Source: Janthinobacterium agaricidamnosum | GTDB taxonomy: Bacteria; Pseudomonadota; Gammaproteobacteria; Burkholderiales; Burkholderiaceae_D | NCBI RefSeq assembly: GCF_003667705.1 | Contig: NZ_CP033019.1 | Coordinates: forward strand, 4,092,001-4,156,000 | Direction of reading: 5' to 3' | Length of the DNA stretch: 64,000 nucleotides | Part shown: positions 16,666 to 26,297 of the stretch, piece by piece | Position numbering within the stretch: position 1 is the stretch's first letter | Layout of the letters: each line of letters opens with the position of its first letter | Notes under the pieces: generated by a model | The model's input: only the letters and a program-made list of their open reading frames with translations | Told to the model about the DNA's origin: nothing | The model's database searches: none | Position numbers and translations under genes: made by a program

Positions 16666-18320
16666 GCAGCCTCCCTTGCCAGGGTGCGGGCGATGTCGTC
16701 GGCCGCGCGCAAGCCGAGCGCGGCCATGCTGAGGGTCGTGTTGACGACGCTGGCCGACGGCATGGCGCCGCCGCCCGGCAGCCACAGGTTGGCGTGGTCG
16801 TGGGCGCGGCAATTGCCGTCGACCACGGAGTCAAGACGGTTACTGCCCATGATGACGCCGCCCATGATGTGGTTATTCGCGTTCAGGCTGTCGGTGATAT
16901 GGAATTCCACGGCGCCGAACAGCTTGCCGATGTGTTCGAGCTGCGCATGCGCGGCCTTCGCGCCATCGCGTACGTAATCGCCTACGTCATAGTAGATGTC
17001 GGGACAGGCCAGGCCCAGCGGGTCCTTGCGCGTCTTGCTCAAGGTCAGGCGGTTGTGCGCTTCGGGCAGCGGTTCCAGGCTGATCGACAGGTCCACGCCG
17101 AACGCGGCGCGGCGGCGGATCTCGTCGTCGAGGTCCTTGCCCACCAGGCCCAGCTTCAATGACTGCTGCGTTGCAGGTCCCACCCTGGTGATATTGTTCA
17201 AGATCATCTTGTTGGCCGAATACTGTGCGCGGAAGGCGCCGTCGCGCGGGCCCACCAGGCAGCTGCTTTGCGCGGGGCCTCGGCCCGTCCAGATCGGTTC
17301 ATTGGCCAGGAAGGTACAGTGGAAACCCGAGTGGTCCATCATGTTGCGGCCGACTTGATCCGAACTGTTGGCGATGCCGTTCGGATTATTCTGGTTCGCC
17401 GCCAGCAGCAGCAAACGGGGCGTTTCGATGCCGTTGCAGGCGATGACGAAGGCCTTGCCCGTCGCCATGTGCGACTGTTTCTTGGCGTCATACCAGTGCA
17501 CGGCCGTCACGCGGTTGTTCTGGTCCGTGTCGATGCGGTAGACGACGGCCTCGGCCAGCACGCCCGCGCCTTTCAGCTCGGCCCGCTCCACGTGGTGGAT
17601 GCCGTTGTACATGGCGCCGATCGGGCAGATCGGCTGGCAATTGTTATTGCCGCAGCACGTGGGACGGCCCTGCCATGGGCGCGTCGAACGCCCTTGCGGA
17701 ATCGGCACGGAACGGTAGCCGTGCGGGTTGACCACTTCGGCGAAGCGCTTGTCGCCATAGCCCCAGGGAACCATGTCCATCGGGTACGGCGCGCTGCGCT
17801 CGCTGGGCGACTGCAAGGCGGGATCGTTGGGGCCGGCCACGCCCATTTCCTGCTCGGCGCGGCAATAGTAGGGCTCCAGTTCCTCATAGGAAATGGCCCA
17901 GTCGCGCCCGACGCCGTAATCGCTCTTCATGCGCATGTCCGACGGCAAATGGCGCCAGCACGACGCGGCCCAATGCCAGGTCGTGCCGCCCACCGTGCGC
18001 AGATAGCCCTGCTGGAAACTGCTGCCGCTGGGGCCGGACAATTCCACATAGTTATTCTTCGGAAAATACAGAGGCGCGGGCGCATTGTCCGCCTGCGGAT
18101 ACAGGCCCTGGAAGTCGGAACCGACGCGGTTCTCGAACGGCATGTTGCGCCAGTTTTCCACGGCTTGTCCCCGCTCGATGCGCAGGCCCGCTTCCAGCAT
18201 GATCACGGAATGGCCTTGCGCGGCCAGCTGGTCGGCCATCATGGCGCCGACGACACCCGTGCCGACGATGACAACATCGGCGACGACGTCGCCATTACTC
18301 TTGAATTGCGGTGATTTCAT
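16662..18320 (-). CDS. GMC oxidoreductase, FAD subunit of a periplasmic dehydrogenase
   Basis: This 552-residue flavoprotein has an N-terminal FAD-binding Rossmann motif (VVIVGTGVVGAMMADQL, about 16-32) and the GMC C-terminal region with GGVIMGSNRLDSVVD and LWLPGGGAMPSASVVNTTLS. A Cys cluster (CCGNNNCQPICP, about 221-232) is like the Fe-S site found in the FAD glucose dehydrogenase of Burkholderia cepacia. It has no signal of its own, and in this family it is exported with the Tat-carrying small subunit. Substrate could be gluconate, 2-ketogluconate, sorbitol, fructose or a related sugar. Start ATG overlaps the upstream small-subunit stop. Confidence 0.9.
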   Translation of the reverse strand: MKSPQFKSNGDVVADVVIVGTGVVGAMMADQLAAQGHSVIMLEAGLRIERGQAVENWRNMPFENRVGSDFQGLYPQADNAPAPLYFPKNNYVELSGPSGSSFQQGYLRTVGGTTWHWAASCWRHLPSDMRMKSDYGVGRDWAISYEELEPYYCRAEQEMGVAGPNDPALQSPSERSAPYPMDMVPWGYGDKRFAEVVNPHGYRSVPIPQGRSTRPWQGRPTCCGNNNCQPICPIGAMYNGIHHVERAELKGAGVLAEAVVYRIDTDQNNRVTAVHWYDAKKQSHMATGKAFVIACNGIETPRLLLLAANQNNPNGIANSSDQVGRNMMDHSGFHCTFLANEPIWTGRGPAQSSCLVGPRDGAFRAQYSANKMILNNITRVGPATQQSLKLGLVGKDLDDEIRRRAAFGVDLSISLEPLPEAHNRLTLSKTRKDPLGLACPDIYYDVGDYVRDGAKAAHAQLEHIGKLFGAVEFHITDSLNANNHIMGGVIMGSNRLDSVVDGNCRAHDHANLWLPGGGAMPSASVVNTTLSMAALGLRAADDIARTLAREAA

Positions 18321-18976
18321 TTTGCTTGCTTGCCTTTCGGTTCGGGAGTGCCGGTAGTGGCCGGGGCCGGTACGGGTTTGGGCGCCACGGGCGCGGAGAC
18401 GCGCACGGCCGGCGGCGCCTTCAGCCACCACAGGGGGCCGTAATTGCAATAGGTCGGCACGACCTGGCCATCGGCCACCGTGCGGTACATCAAGGCTTCC
18501 GCATACGCGACGACGATGGACTTCGTGCCCTGCTCAGGATGGCCGGTGACGGTGCCCGTGTACCAGGCGGCAACGATGGCCAGCGCCAGCTCACGCAAAG
18601 CCGCATCGGCGGCGCTGGCGGCGGCCAGCAGGGCCTTGGCTTCCTGGCCCGTGACGAGCAGCGCGCCCAGTTGCGGCAAGCGCTCGGCGAAGCCGGGCAG
18701 GTTCGTGCGCATGGCTTGCTCGATGCGCGCCGCCGTCGCGGCGGACAGGTCGCGGTGGCCCGTGATGGTTTGCGACAAGGTGTAGAACAGCATCGTGGCA
18801 GGCGCCCGGCCGGGCGCCGGAGCGCTGGCTGGCGCCGGCATGGCGGCCGAGAGCGGATTGCTCCAGAAACCGGCCTGCGCCAGCAAGGCGGCCAGGCCGA
18901 TCAGGGCGTGGCGGCGGCTGATCCGGGGAAGGGATGAAACGGATGTTGCAGATGGTTCGCTGCCTGGATAGTTCAT
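18317..18976 (-). CDS. Tat-exported small subunit of the GMC dehydrogenase
   Basis: This 219-residue protein has an N-terminal twin-arginine leader (RISRRHALIGLAALLAQAG), a central helical region typical of gluconate 2-dehydrogenase subunit 3 / sorbitol dehydrogenase small subunit (LPGFAERLPQLGALL, AIVAAWYTGTVTG, YAEALMYRTVADGQVVPTYCNYGPLWW), and an added Pro/Ala/Lys-rich tail of about 40 residues. It is the first gene of the operon; the folded complex is probably carried across the membrane on its Tat signal. The long Pro-rich tail is not part of the core family and may be a flexible linker. Confidence 0.88.
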   Translation of the reverse strand: MNYPGSEPSATSVSSLPRISRRHALIGLAALLAQAGFWSNPLSAAMPAPASAPAPGRAPATMLFYTLSQTITGHRDLSAATAARIEQAMRTNLPGFAERLPQLGALLVTGQEAKALLAAASAADAALRELALAIVAAWYTGTVTGHPEQGTKSIVVAYAEALMYRTVADGQVVPTYCNYGPLWWLKAPPAVRVSAPVAPKPVPAPATTGTPEPKGKQAK

Positions 18977-19324
18977 GAGACTCCCGCAAGACTTGTTGTT
19001 TTATTGACTTCGATGATTGCGCCACATTGCATTTGCGCATAAATGGAACCGGTTCCACATTATCCTACAGAAGTAAATTGTCTGCCAATGTAGTATTACT
19101 ATTGAGAATTTGCCCTGCGCGATGCCGGCATGGATGCCAGCTGGCTGCCCAGCAAGAACATGTGCCGACCAGGGGCGAGATAGCGGCATCGCACGAGGGC
19201 GGCGTCCGGCGATATCGACGGCCATACGGGCCTCGTGCCAGTCAGGCTGTACCACGATTTATGGGGCCGCTTGGGCATCGCCCCCACGCCGGCACAGCTG
19301 CAGACGCTGCGCAGGAGGCAATGG
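18977..19324. other. Intergenic stretch with a possible gene remnant
   Basis: This 348-base stretch carries the promoter of the dehydrogenase operon. On the plus strand at about 19235-19312, the frame reads VRLYHDLWGRLGIAPTPAQL, which resembles the N terminus of small HD-domain phosphohydrolases (LW..LG..P.). The match stops where the next minus-strand gene begins, so it may be a leftover of a truncated gene. I see nothing else. Confidence 0.3.
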
Positions 19325-19627
19325 TCACGGCGCCGCGGCATTTTCCTCGCGCCACTTGCGCACCATCTCGCTGCTGATTTCGCGTTCGTAGCAAATGGGG
19401 GCATAACCGCCCTTCCTGCTCCATGCGCTGCGTCCTCCGCAAGCGCTGCCATTCTTGGCGGCATGGTAGGGACAGGGGCAGCGCCCCGGATAGGCGGCAA
19501 TCGATTCGGCGATGATCTGCTGCTTGACCTTCGCTTCGGACAAGGGCTGGCGTCCCTGGCCGCCGGCAAGGGGCGCATAGACGATGCCGGCGGCCAGCAT
19601 CAGCACCAGGGCGCAGATATTCTTCAT
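19325..19627 (-). CDS. Small secreted Cys-rich protein, conserved hypothetical
   Basis: This 100-residue protein starts with a signal peptide (MKNICALVLMLAAGIVYAPLAG). The mature part holds the block YPGRCPCPYHAAKNGSACGG and GGYAPICYEREIS, with four cysteines in a C-x-C...C...C pattern. I recall this block from small secreted proteins of unknown function in various proteobacteria. The mature protein is probably periplasmic with two disulfides. The frame extends upstream to 19696, but the ATG at 19627 gives a clean signal peptide. It ends against the possible HD-domain remnant and lies directly before a tRNA-Asn gene, a common site for acquired genes. Confidence 0.6.
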   Translation of the reverse strand: MKNICALVLMLAAGIVYAPLAGGQGRQPLSEAKVKQQIIAESIAAYPGRCPCPYHAAKNGSACGGRSAWSRKGGYAPICYEREISSEMVRKWREENAAAP

Positions 19628-19716
19628 GGGAAGGCTTGTGTTCCTCGAGAGGCGGCAAATATGCCCTGCAAGTATGACAGATGCTTTTCGACACATCTGC
19701 GTGCAATGTCACAATG

Positions 19717-19748
19717 CAAAAAGCCCAACCGGTGAAGGCTGGGCTTTT
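19717..19748 (-). terminator. Terminator of tRNA-Asn copy 2
   Basis: AAAAGCCCAACC pairs with GGCTGGGCTTTT (one mismatch) around a six-base loop, and a T run follows on the minus strand. The same sequence is found after copy 3. Confidence 0.8.
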
Positions 19749-19765
19749 CGATACTGCTGATGTTC

Positions 19766-19841
19766 TGGCTCCCCGACCTGGACTCGAACCAGGGACCTGC
19801 GGATTAACAGTCCGTCGCTCTACCAACTGAGCTATCAGGGA
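19766..19841 (-). tRNA. tRNA-Asn (GTT), copy 2
   Basis: The 76-base sequence reads the same as copy 1 throughout, with anticodon GTT and encoded CCA. The sequence between this tRNA and its terminator is the same as in copy 3, which shows that these two units arose by recent duplication. Confidence 0.97.
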
Positions 19842-19852
19842 AAAGAGGCCGC

Positions 19853-19881
19853 ATTCTATAGCGCAAATTTTCAGTTGTCCA
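19853..19881 (-). promoter_or_regulatory. Promoter of tRNA-Asn copy 2
   Basis: On the minus strand, TGGACA (19876-19881) and TAGAAT (19853-19858) are 17 bases apart. The -10 differs from consensus by one base, unlike the TATAAT of the other three copies. Confidence 0.7.
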
Positions 19882-19914
19882 GATTTACGCGAAAAAAATT
19901 ATGCGCGGCATACC

Positions 19915-20241
19915 TCAGCCCGGATTTTCCTGCGGATGATAGTCGAACACGAGTACGCGGCCCAGCCATGGCTTAAGCAGCTCGACAAAAGCCTGGTGCG
20001 CGGCATGGGTCAGATACGCATCGCGCGCGCCCGTATCGGCAAAACTCAAGCTGAAGCAATCGGTAAAGCCGTCATCGAGGCCTTCCGGGCTGACGTTCGG
20101 CCCCCATTCGAATTGCAGCACGCCGGGGATGCGATGTTTAAGCTGGGAAAATTCATAGACCAGCTCGGCATGCTTGGCCGGTGTGATGTCCTCAAGAAAA
20201 TCACAGAGAACGATATGGCGCAACGGGATAGAACAGGTCAT
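19915..20241 (-). CDS. Dabb-family stress-responsive protein
   Basis: This 108-residue protein has the alpha/beta-barrel dimer (Dabb) signature: LRHIVLCDFLEDIT at the start, the FEWGPNVSPEGLDDGFTDCFSLSF strand pair and YLTHAAHQAFVELLKPWL near the end. Such proteins are small, cytoplasmic and dimeric; some are stress-induced and some are ring-cleaving or cyclising enzymes, but most have no known activity. The ATG at 20241 has AGGAG about ten bases upstream and is preferred to one at 20268. It stands alone just upstream of tRNA-Asn copy 2. Confidence 0.85.
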   Translation of the reverse strand: MTCSIPLRHIVLCDFLEDITPAKHAELVYEFSQLKHRIPGVLQFEWGPNVSPEGLDDGFTDCFSLSFADTGARDAYLTHAAHQAFVELLKPWLGRVLVFDYHPQENPG

Positions 20242-20420
20242 GGTGGCAACTCTCCTATGGGGTTGCATTCAGGATAGCGCAAAACGGGAAAAGACACAGG
20301 CCGCAGCCTGCCATGGCGCCACTGCGGACGCGCTGCAGATATTTTTCATATGCAACATGTTATTCGGATAACATCCTACATGGACACCCCATACCTGCCA
20401 GCAACCATCCATACCAGCCC

Positions 20421-21383
20421 ATGACAAAAAACAGCATAATGGCCGTGTTATTCATCGCCTTGATTCCATTTTATGCATGTAAAGCACAACCCGTTCCGCT
20501 TGCCATCGACGCGCTGCTGACTCCCGACATTGGCGGGATAAAGCAGTTTGTGGAAATCAAAACAGATGACTCCAACAAGCCTGCTCTTCTCTTTTTATCG
20601 GGCGGGCCGGGAAGTTCGATGATGAAAAATGCGGATGCGTTTACCGCCATCCTGAAAAAGAGATTTACGCTTGTGCAATGGGACCAGCGCGATGCAGGAA
20701 AAACCCTGAAACTGAATCCATCGCCACGCCAGCCTTCCGTCGCGCAGATGGAGCAGGACACGTACCAGGTCATCACGTTTCTACAAAAAGAGCTCAAGCA
20801 GCAAAAAATATACTTGCTGGGCAGTTCCTGGGGCAACGTCCTGGGCTTTTATATCGTCAAGCATCATCCGGAACTGCTGCATGCTTATTTCGCGTCCAAT
20901 CCTGTCGTGAGCCAGCTGGAAAGCGAGAAAGAATTGCTGAAAACCTTGAAAGTGCATTTCAAGGACAATGCCGTCGCCAGCCAGGAACTGGACAGCGTTA
21001 GTTTCCCGTTTGCAAGTGACGAAAGCATGTTTTATTTAAGGAAATGGCTTTTTTACAAGGATGGCAAGGAATTTGCCACGAGCGAGGGCTTCAAGACGGG
21101 CTTTCTTCAATGGTCGAAAACCTGGTCGCCAGCCTGGAACGAGGTCATGAACATCGATCTGCCCAGGACCTTGAAGAGCGTTGACTGCCCCGTGTATTTC
21201 TTCGTCGGCAAAAACGATATCCAGACCTCGACCAGGATCACGCAAGCGTATTTTGAAACATTGAAGGCGCCAAAGAAGGGGCTGTTTTTCTTTGACCATT
21301 CCGGGCATCAAATTCACCAGGATGAACCGGTGCAGTTCCAGGAAGCCATCATCAAGACATTGGATGCGGCGCCGAAGTCCTGA
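20421..21383 (+). CDS. Alpha/beta hydrolase, exported, likely acquired
   Basis: This 320-residue alpha/beta hydrolase resembles the proline iminopeptidase-like group. It has FLSGGPGSSMM as oxyanion loop (59-69), WDQRDAGKT (87-95), the nucleophile elbow GSSWG (S136), an acid in FFVGKNDIQT and the catalytic His in DHSGHQIHQDEP. The N terminus (MTKNSIMAVLFIALIPFYAC) looks like a lipoprotein-type signal with Cys 20, though the lipobox is imperfect. The DNA is visibly richer in A/T, with many AAA, TTT and AAG codons, compared with its neighbours, and it lies between tRNA-Asn copies 2 and 3, so transfer from elsewhere is likely. An upstream in-frame extension to 20313 is not convincing. Confidence 0.8.
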   Translation: MTKNSIMAVLFIALIPFYACKAQPVPLAIDALLTPDIGGIKQFVEIKTDDSNKPALLFLSGGPGSSMMKNADAFTAILKKRFTLVQWDQRDAGKTLKLNPSPRQPSVAQMEQDTYQVITFLQKELKQQKIYLLGSSWGNVLGFYIVKHHPELLHAYFASNPVVSQLESEKELLKTLKVHFKDNAVASQELDSVSFPFASDESMFYLRKWLFYKDGKEFATSEGFKTGFLQWSKTWSPAWNEVMNIDLPRTLKSVDCPVYFFVGKNDIQTSTRITQAYFETLKAPKKGLFFFDHSGHQIHQDEPVQFQEAIIKTLDAAPKS

Positions 21384-21395
21384 TACGACGCCCCG

Positions 21396-22142
21396 TCACG
21401 GGACACCAATCCCGGAAGCGGACAGGCTGGCCTGGTCGCCGGCAATGCTGGCGGCGGCCTTGCGGATCAGCGTCGCCACCGCATGGGCTTGCGAAATGTA
21501 AATGGCATGGCTGCCGGCGACTTCGACCACCTTCGAGCCCGCGCGTTCGGACATCTTGCGTTGCATCGCCGGCGCAATCATCTTGTCCTCAGTCGCCACC
21601 AGGTACCAGCTGGGCTTGCTCCTCCACGCTGGCGCGCTGACCACGCCGGTCAGCGCGGCCACTCCCCAGGGCACTTGCGATACCGCCATGAAGCGGGCCT
21701 TGTCCCTGGGCACATCGGCCGCGAAGGCGGCCGCAAACTTTTTCTGGTCGAGCAACAGGAAGCCATCGTGCGGCGGCAAGATCGGCGGCACCGGTGCGCC
21801 AGGCGGGGCATTCTTCAGCAAGGAATCGACGGACTCGCCTTGATCCGGCACAAACGCCGCGATGTAGACCAATGCCTTGACCTTGGGATCGTTCCCCGCT
21901 TGCGTGACCACGGCACCGCCATACGAATGACCAACGAGGACCACGGGACCCGGCGACGCGGCGATGACCCGTCCGGTCGCGGCCACATCGTCCGCCAGCG
22001 ATAGCGTTGGGTTTTGCACAATGGCAACGTGACAACCCTCGTCACGCAGCGCCCGGTAAACGGCTTCCCAACCCGACCCGTCGACAAAACCGCCATGCAC
22101 GAGCACGATCGTTGCCGACCCAACACTTGTGACCTCATCCAT
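21396..22142 (-). CDS. Alpha/beta hydrolase
   Basis: This 248-residue alpha/beta hydrolase starts MDEVTSVGSATIVLVHGGFVDGSGW. It has the oxyanion motif HGGFVDGSGW, nucleophile elbow GHSYGG (S73), a likely acid in VATEDKMI and the His in VAGSHAIYISQ. It belongs to the EstA/hydroxynitrile lyase-like group often annotated as salicylate esterase-like or chloroperoxidase-like hydrolases. No signal peptide. GGAGGGG lies a few bases before the ATG at 22142, so the 42-codon upstream extension is rejected. It converges with the acquired hydrolase, with 12 bases between the stops. Confidence 0.85.
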   Translation of the reverse strand: MDEVTSVGSATIVLVHGGFVDGSGWEAVYRALRDEGCHVAIVQNPTLSLADDVAATGRVIAASPGPVVLVGHSYGGAVVTQAGNDPKVKALVYIAAFVPDQGESVDSLLKNAPPGAPVPPILPPHDGFLLLDQKKFAAAFAADVPRDKARFMAVSQVPWGVAALTGVVSAPAWRSKPSWYLVATEDKMIAPAMQRKMSERAGSKVVEVAGSHAIYISQAHAVATLIRKAAASIAGDQASLSASGIGVP

Positions 22143-22280
22143 TTCAGCCCCTCCAGGAAGTTGAAGGCGATGACAGGCCTGCCGGCGCCTTGTCGCCTCC
22201 AGCATAGCGCCGGGTGCCTGGCGGCCTATGCGCGGGATCAAGAGTAATGACACGGATGCCTCATGCATGCTCTGAAACGC

Positions 22281-22311
22281 AAAAAGCCCAACCGGTGAAG
22301 GCTGGGCTTTT
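22281..22311 (-). terminator. Terminator of tRNA-Asn copy 3
   Basis: It has the same stem as the copy 2 terminator (AAAAGCCCAACC / GGCTGGGCTTTT), followed by a T run on the minus strand. Confidence 0.8.
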
Positions 22312-22328
22312 CGATACTGCTGATGTTC

Positions 22329-22404
22329 TGGCTCCCCGACCTGGACTCGAACCAGGGACCTGCGGATTAACAGTCCGTCGCTCTACCAACTGAGCTATCA
22401 GGGA
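22329..22404 (-). tRNA. tRNA-Asn (GTT), copy 3
   Basis: The 76-base gene reads the same as the other copies. Duplicate sequence shared with copy 2 extends from the terminator (about 22279) through the tRNA to the start of the promoter (about 22415). Confidence 0.97.
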
Positions 22405-22415
22405 AAAGAGGCCGT

Positions 22416-22444
22416 ATTATATAGGGCAAGCAAGCACATGTCCA
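22416..22444 (-). promoter_or_regulatory. Promoter of tRNA-Asn copy 3
   Basis: On the minus strand, TGGACA (22439-22444) and TATAAT (22416-22421) have 17-base spacing. Confidence 0.75.
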
Positions 22445-22506
22445 GATTCCCCCAGGGAAATTTCTATTCCGGACAGCAGCTGCCCGCCGACAGCGCAAAA
22501 ACAAAA

Positions 22507-22532
22507 AAGGCCACGTTTTTCAACGTGGCCTT
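22507..22532 (-). terminator. Terminator of tRNA-Asn copy 4
   Basis: An 11-base perfect stem (AAGGCCACGTT / AACGTGGCCTT) with a four-base loop is followed by a T run on the minus strand. Confidence 0.8.
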
Positions 22533-22540
22533 CCGAATTC

Positions 22541-22616
22541 TGGCTCCCCGACCTGGACTCGAACCAGGGACCTGCGGATTAACAGTCCGTCGCTCTACCA
22601 ACTGAGCTATCAGGGA
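22541..22616 (-). tRNA. tRNA-Asn (GTT), copy 4
   Basis: The 76-base gene reads the same as copies 1-3 and lies 136 bases from copy 3. It has its own terminator and promoter. Confidence 0.97.
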
Positions 22617-22627
22617 AAAGAGGCAAT

Positions 22628-22656
22628 ATTATATGTCGCTTGTTCCATATTTGCAA
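22628..22656 (-). promoter_or_regulatory. Promoter of tRNA-Asn copy 4
   Basis: On the minus strand, TTGCAA (22651-22656) and TATAAT (22628-22633) are 17 bases apart. The -35 differs from the TGGACA of the other copies. Confidence 0.7.
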
Positions 22657-22747
22657 GATGGATACTGCATCTTCACAAACACGGCCAGCGCCGACTTTCT
22701 ATTGCCATCAGCGCCACACTTGCATGCAGCGCCGAAGAAGCAAGATC

Positions 22748-23962
22748 TTAAAGCACTTTGGCGATCGCGTCAATAACGATGTCGATGTTGCGCGAATTCA
22801 ATGCTGCCACGCAGATACGGCCCGTGTCGACGGCGTAGATCGATTGCTCGCGCAGGGAAGCCACTTGTTCCTTGCTCAGGCCCGAGTACGAGAACATGCC
22901 GATTTGCTGGCGCACGAATTCGAAGTCGTGGCCTGGCGCCTTGGCTTTCAGCTTTTCCACGAAGGCATTGCGCATTTCGCGGATGCGCACGCGCATGCCG
23001 GCCAGTTCCTCTTCCCACAGCTGGCGCAGTTCCGGCGTGGCCAGGACGGTGGCGACCACCTTGCCGCCGTGGACTGGCGGGTTCGAGTAGTTGGTGCGCA
23101 CGACGCGCTTCAGTTGCGACAGCAGACGGGCCGCTTCATCGGCGCTGGCGGCGACGACGCTCAGCGCGCCCACGCGCTCGCCGTACAGCGAGAACGATTT
23201 CGAGAACGAGTTCGACACCAGCAGCGGGCCGCCCGCGTCGGCAAAGCGGCGCACCACGGCGCCGTCTTCGGCGATGCCGTTGGCGAAGCCTTGATAGGCC
23301 ATGTCCAGGAACGGCACCAGGCCGCGCGACGTGACGACGGCGATGATCTGGTCCCACTGGGCCACGCTCAGGTCGGCGCCGGTCGGGTTGTGGCAGCAGG
23401 CGTGCAGCACGACGATGGAACCGGCTGGCATGGCGTTCAGGCTGGCCAGCATGCCGTCGAAGTTCACGCCATGGGTGACGGCATCGTAGTAGGTGTAGTT
23501 ATTCACAACGAAACCGGCGTTCTCGAACAGCGCGCGGTGGTTTTCCCAGCTCGGGTCGCTGATGTAGACCTGGGCACCCGGCGCGAAGCGCTGCAGGAAG
23601 TCGGCACCGATCTTCAGTGCGCCCGTGCCGCCGATGGCTTGCACGGTGACGGCGCGGCGCTCTTGAATTACAGCGCTATCGGCGCCAAATACGAGTTCTT
23701 GCACCGCCTTGTCGTAGGCAGCGAGGCCTTCGATCGGCAGATAGGTGCGTGGGGCGGCCTGTTCGATCAGGATGGCTTCCGCCTTGCGTACGCAAGCTAA
23801 CAGAGGCACTTTACCGTTGTCGTCATAATAGACGCCAACGCCCAGATTGATTTTGGCGGGATTCTGGTCCGCGTTAAATGCTTCGGTGATGCCCAGGATC
23901 GGGTCGCGTGGGGCCATCTCGATGGCGCTAAACAGACTGGCAGAAACAGTTGGGTTCGTCAT
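22748..23962 (-). CDS. tyrB: Aspartate/aromatic amino acid aminotransferase
   Basis: This 404-residue class I PLP aminotransferase begins MTNPTVSASLFSAIEMAPRDPILG. It shows INLGVGVYYDDNGK, the HACCHNPTG substrate/PLP segment, and the PLP lysine in NSFSKSFSLYGERVG. Length and motifs match TyrB/AspC of beta- and gammaproteobacteria, which transaminate tyrosine, phenylalanine and aspartate with 2-oxoglutarate in the cytoplasm. The ATG at 23962 is chosen; a GTG 11 codons upstream gives no family sequence. It is divergent from uvrB, a gene order common in Burkholderiales. Confidence 0.92.
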   Translation of the reverse strand: MTNPTVSASLFSAIEMAPRDPILGITEAFNADQNPAKINLGVGVYYDDNGKVPLLACVRKAEAILIEQAAPRTYLPIEGLAAYDKAVQELVFGADSAVIQERRAVTVQAIGGTGALKIGADFLQRFAPGAQVYISDPSWENHRALFENAGFVVNNYTYYDAVTHGVNFDGMLASLNAMPAGSIVVLHACCHNPTGADLSVAQWDQIIAVVTSRGLVPFLDMAYQGFANGIAEDGAVVRRFADAGGPLLVSNSFSKSFSLYGERVGALSVVAASADEAARLLSQLKRVVRTNYSNPPVHGGKVVATVLATPELRQLWEEELAGMRVRIREMRNAFVEKLKAKAPGHDFEFVRQQIGMFSYSGLSKEQVASLREQSIYAVDTGRICVAALNSRNIDIVIDAIAKVL

Positions 23963-24074
23963 GATAAGATTGGATTCGATTGGAAGCAGGTTCACAGCGG
24001 AGTTGTAGACAGCGCCCCGAAATACAACGCCAGGGCCGCCAGCAGAGCACTATTCTAACAAAGGTCTGATTCAC

Positions 24075-26162
<2,088 letters not shown>

Positions 26163-26187
26163 GCCCCACGCGCTGGCATGGCGCAGG

Positions 26188-26224
26188 TCGGATTAGCTGG
26201 CTGACAGGCCAGCGCAATCCGACA
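26188..26224. repeat. REP-like palindrome 1
   Basis: GTCGGATT at the left pairs with AATCCGAC at the right, with an inner GCTGGC/GCCAGC stem. It lies just after uvrB and forms a pair with the next palindrome, as REP/BIME elements do. Confidence 0.7.
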
Positions 26225-26254
26225 TCAGCACTTAAACCAACGCCAGCAATATTG

Positions 26255-26288
26255 TCGGATTACGCGGCGTGCCGCCGCTAATCCGACC
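26255..26288. repeat. REP-like palindrome 2
   Basis: GTCGGATTACGCGGCG pairs with CGCCGCTAATCCGAC (small bulges). The outer arms are the same as in palindrome 1, and GCTAATCCGACCTACGC recurs at the palindrome near 53.25 kb. The pair lies between the convergent uvrB and denD genes and may act as terminator. Confidence 0.7.
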
Positions 26289-26297
26289 TACGCGGCT

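Noticed and set aside
23963..24074. LexA box upstream of uvrB
   Set aside because: No sequence close to CTGT-N8-ACAG was found in the interval.
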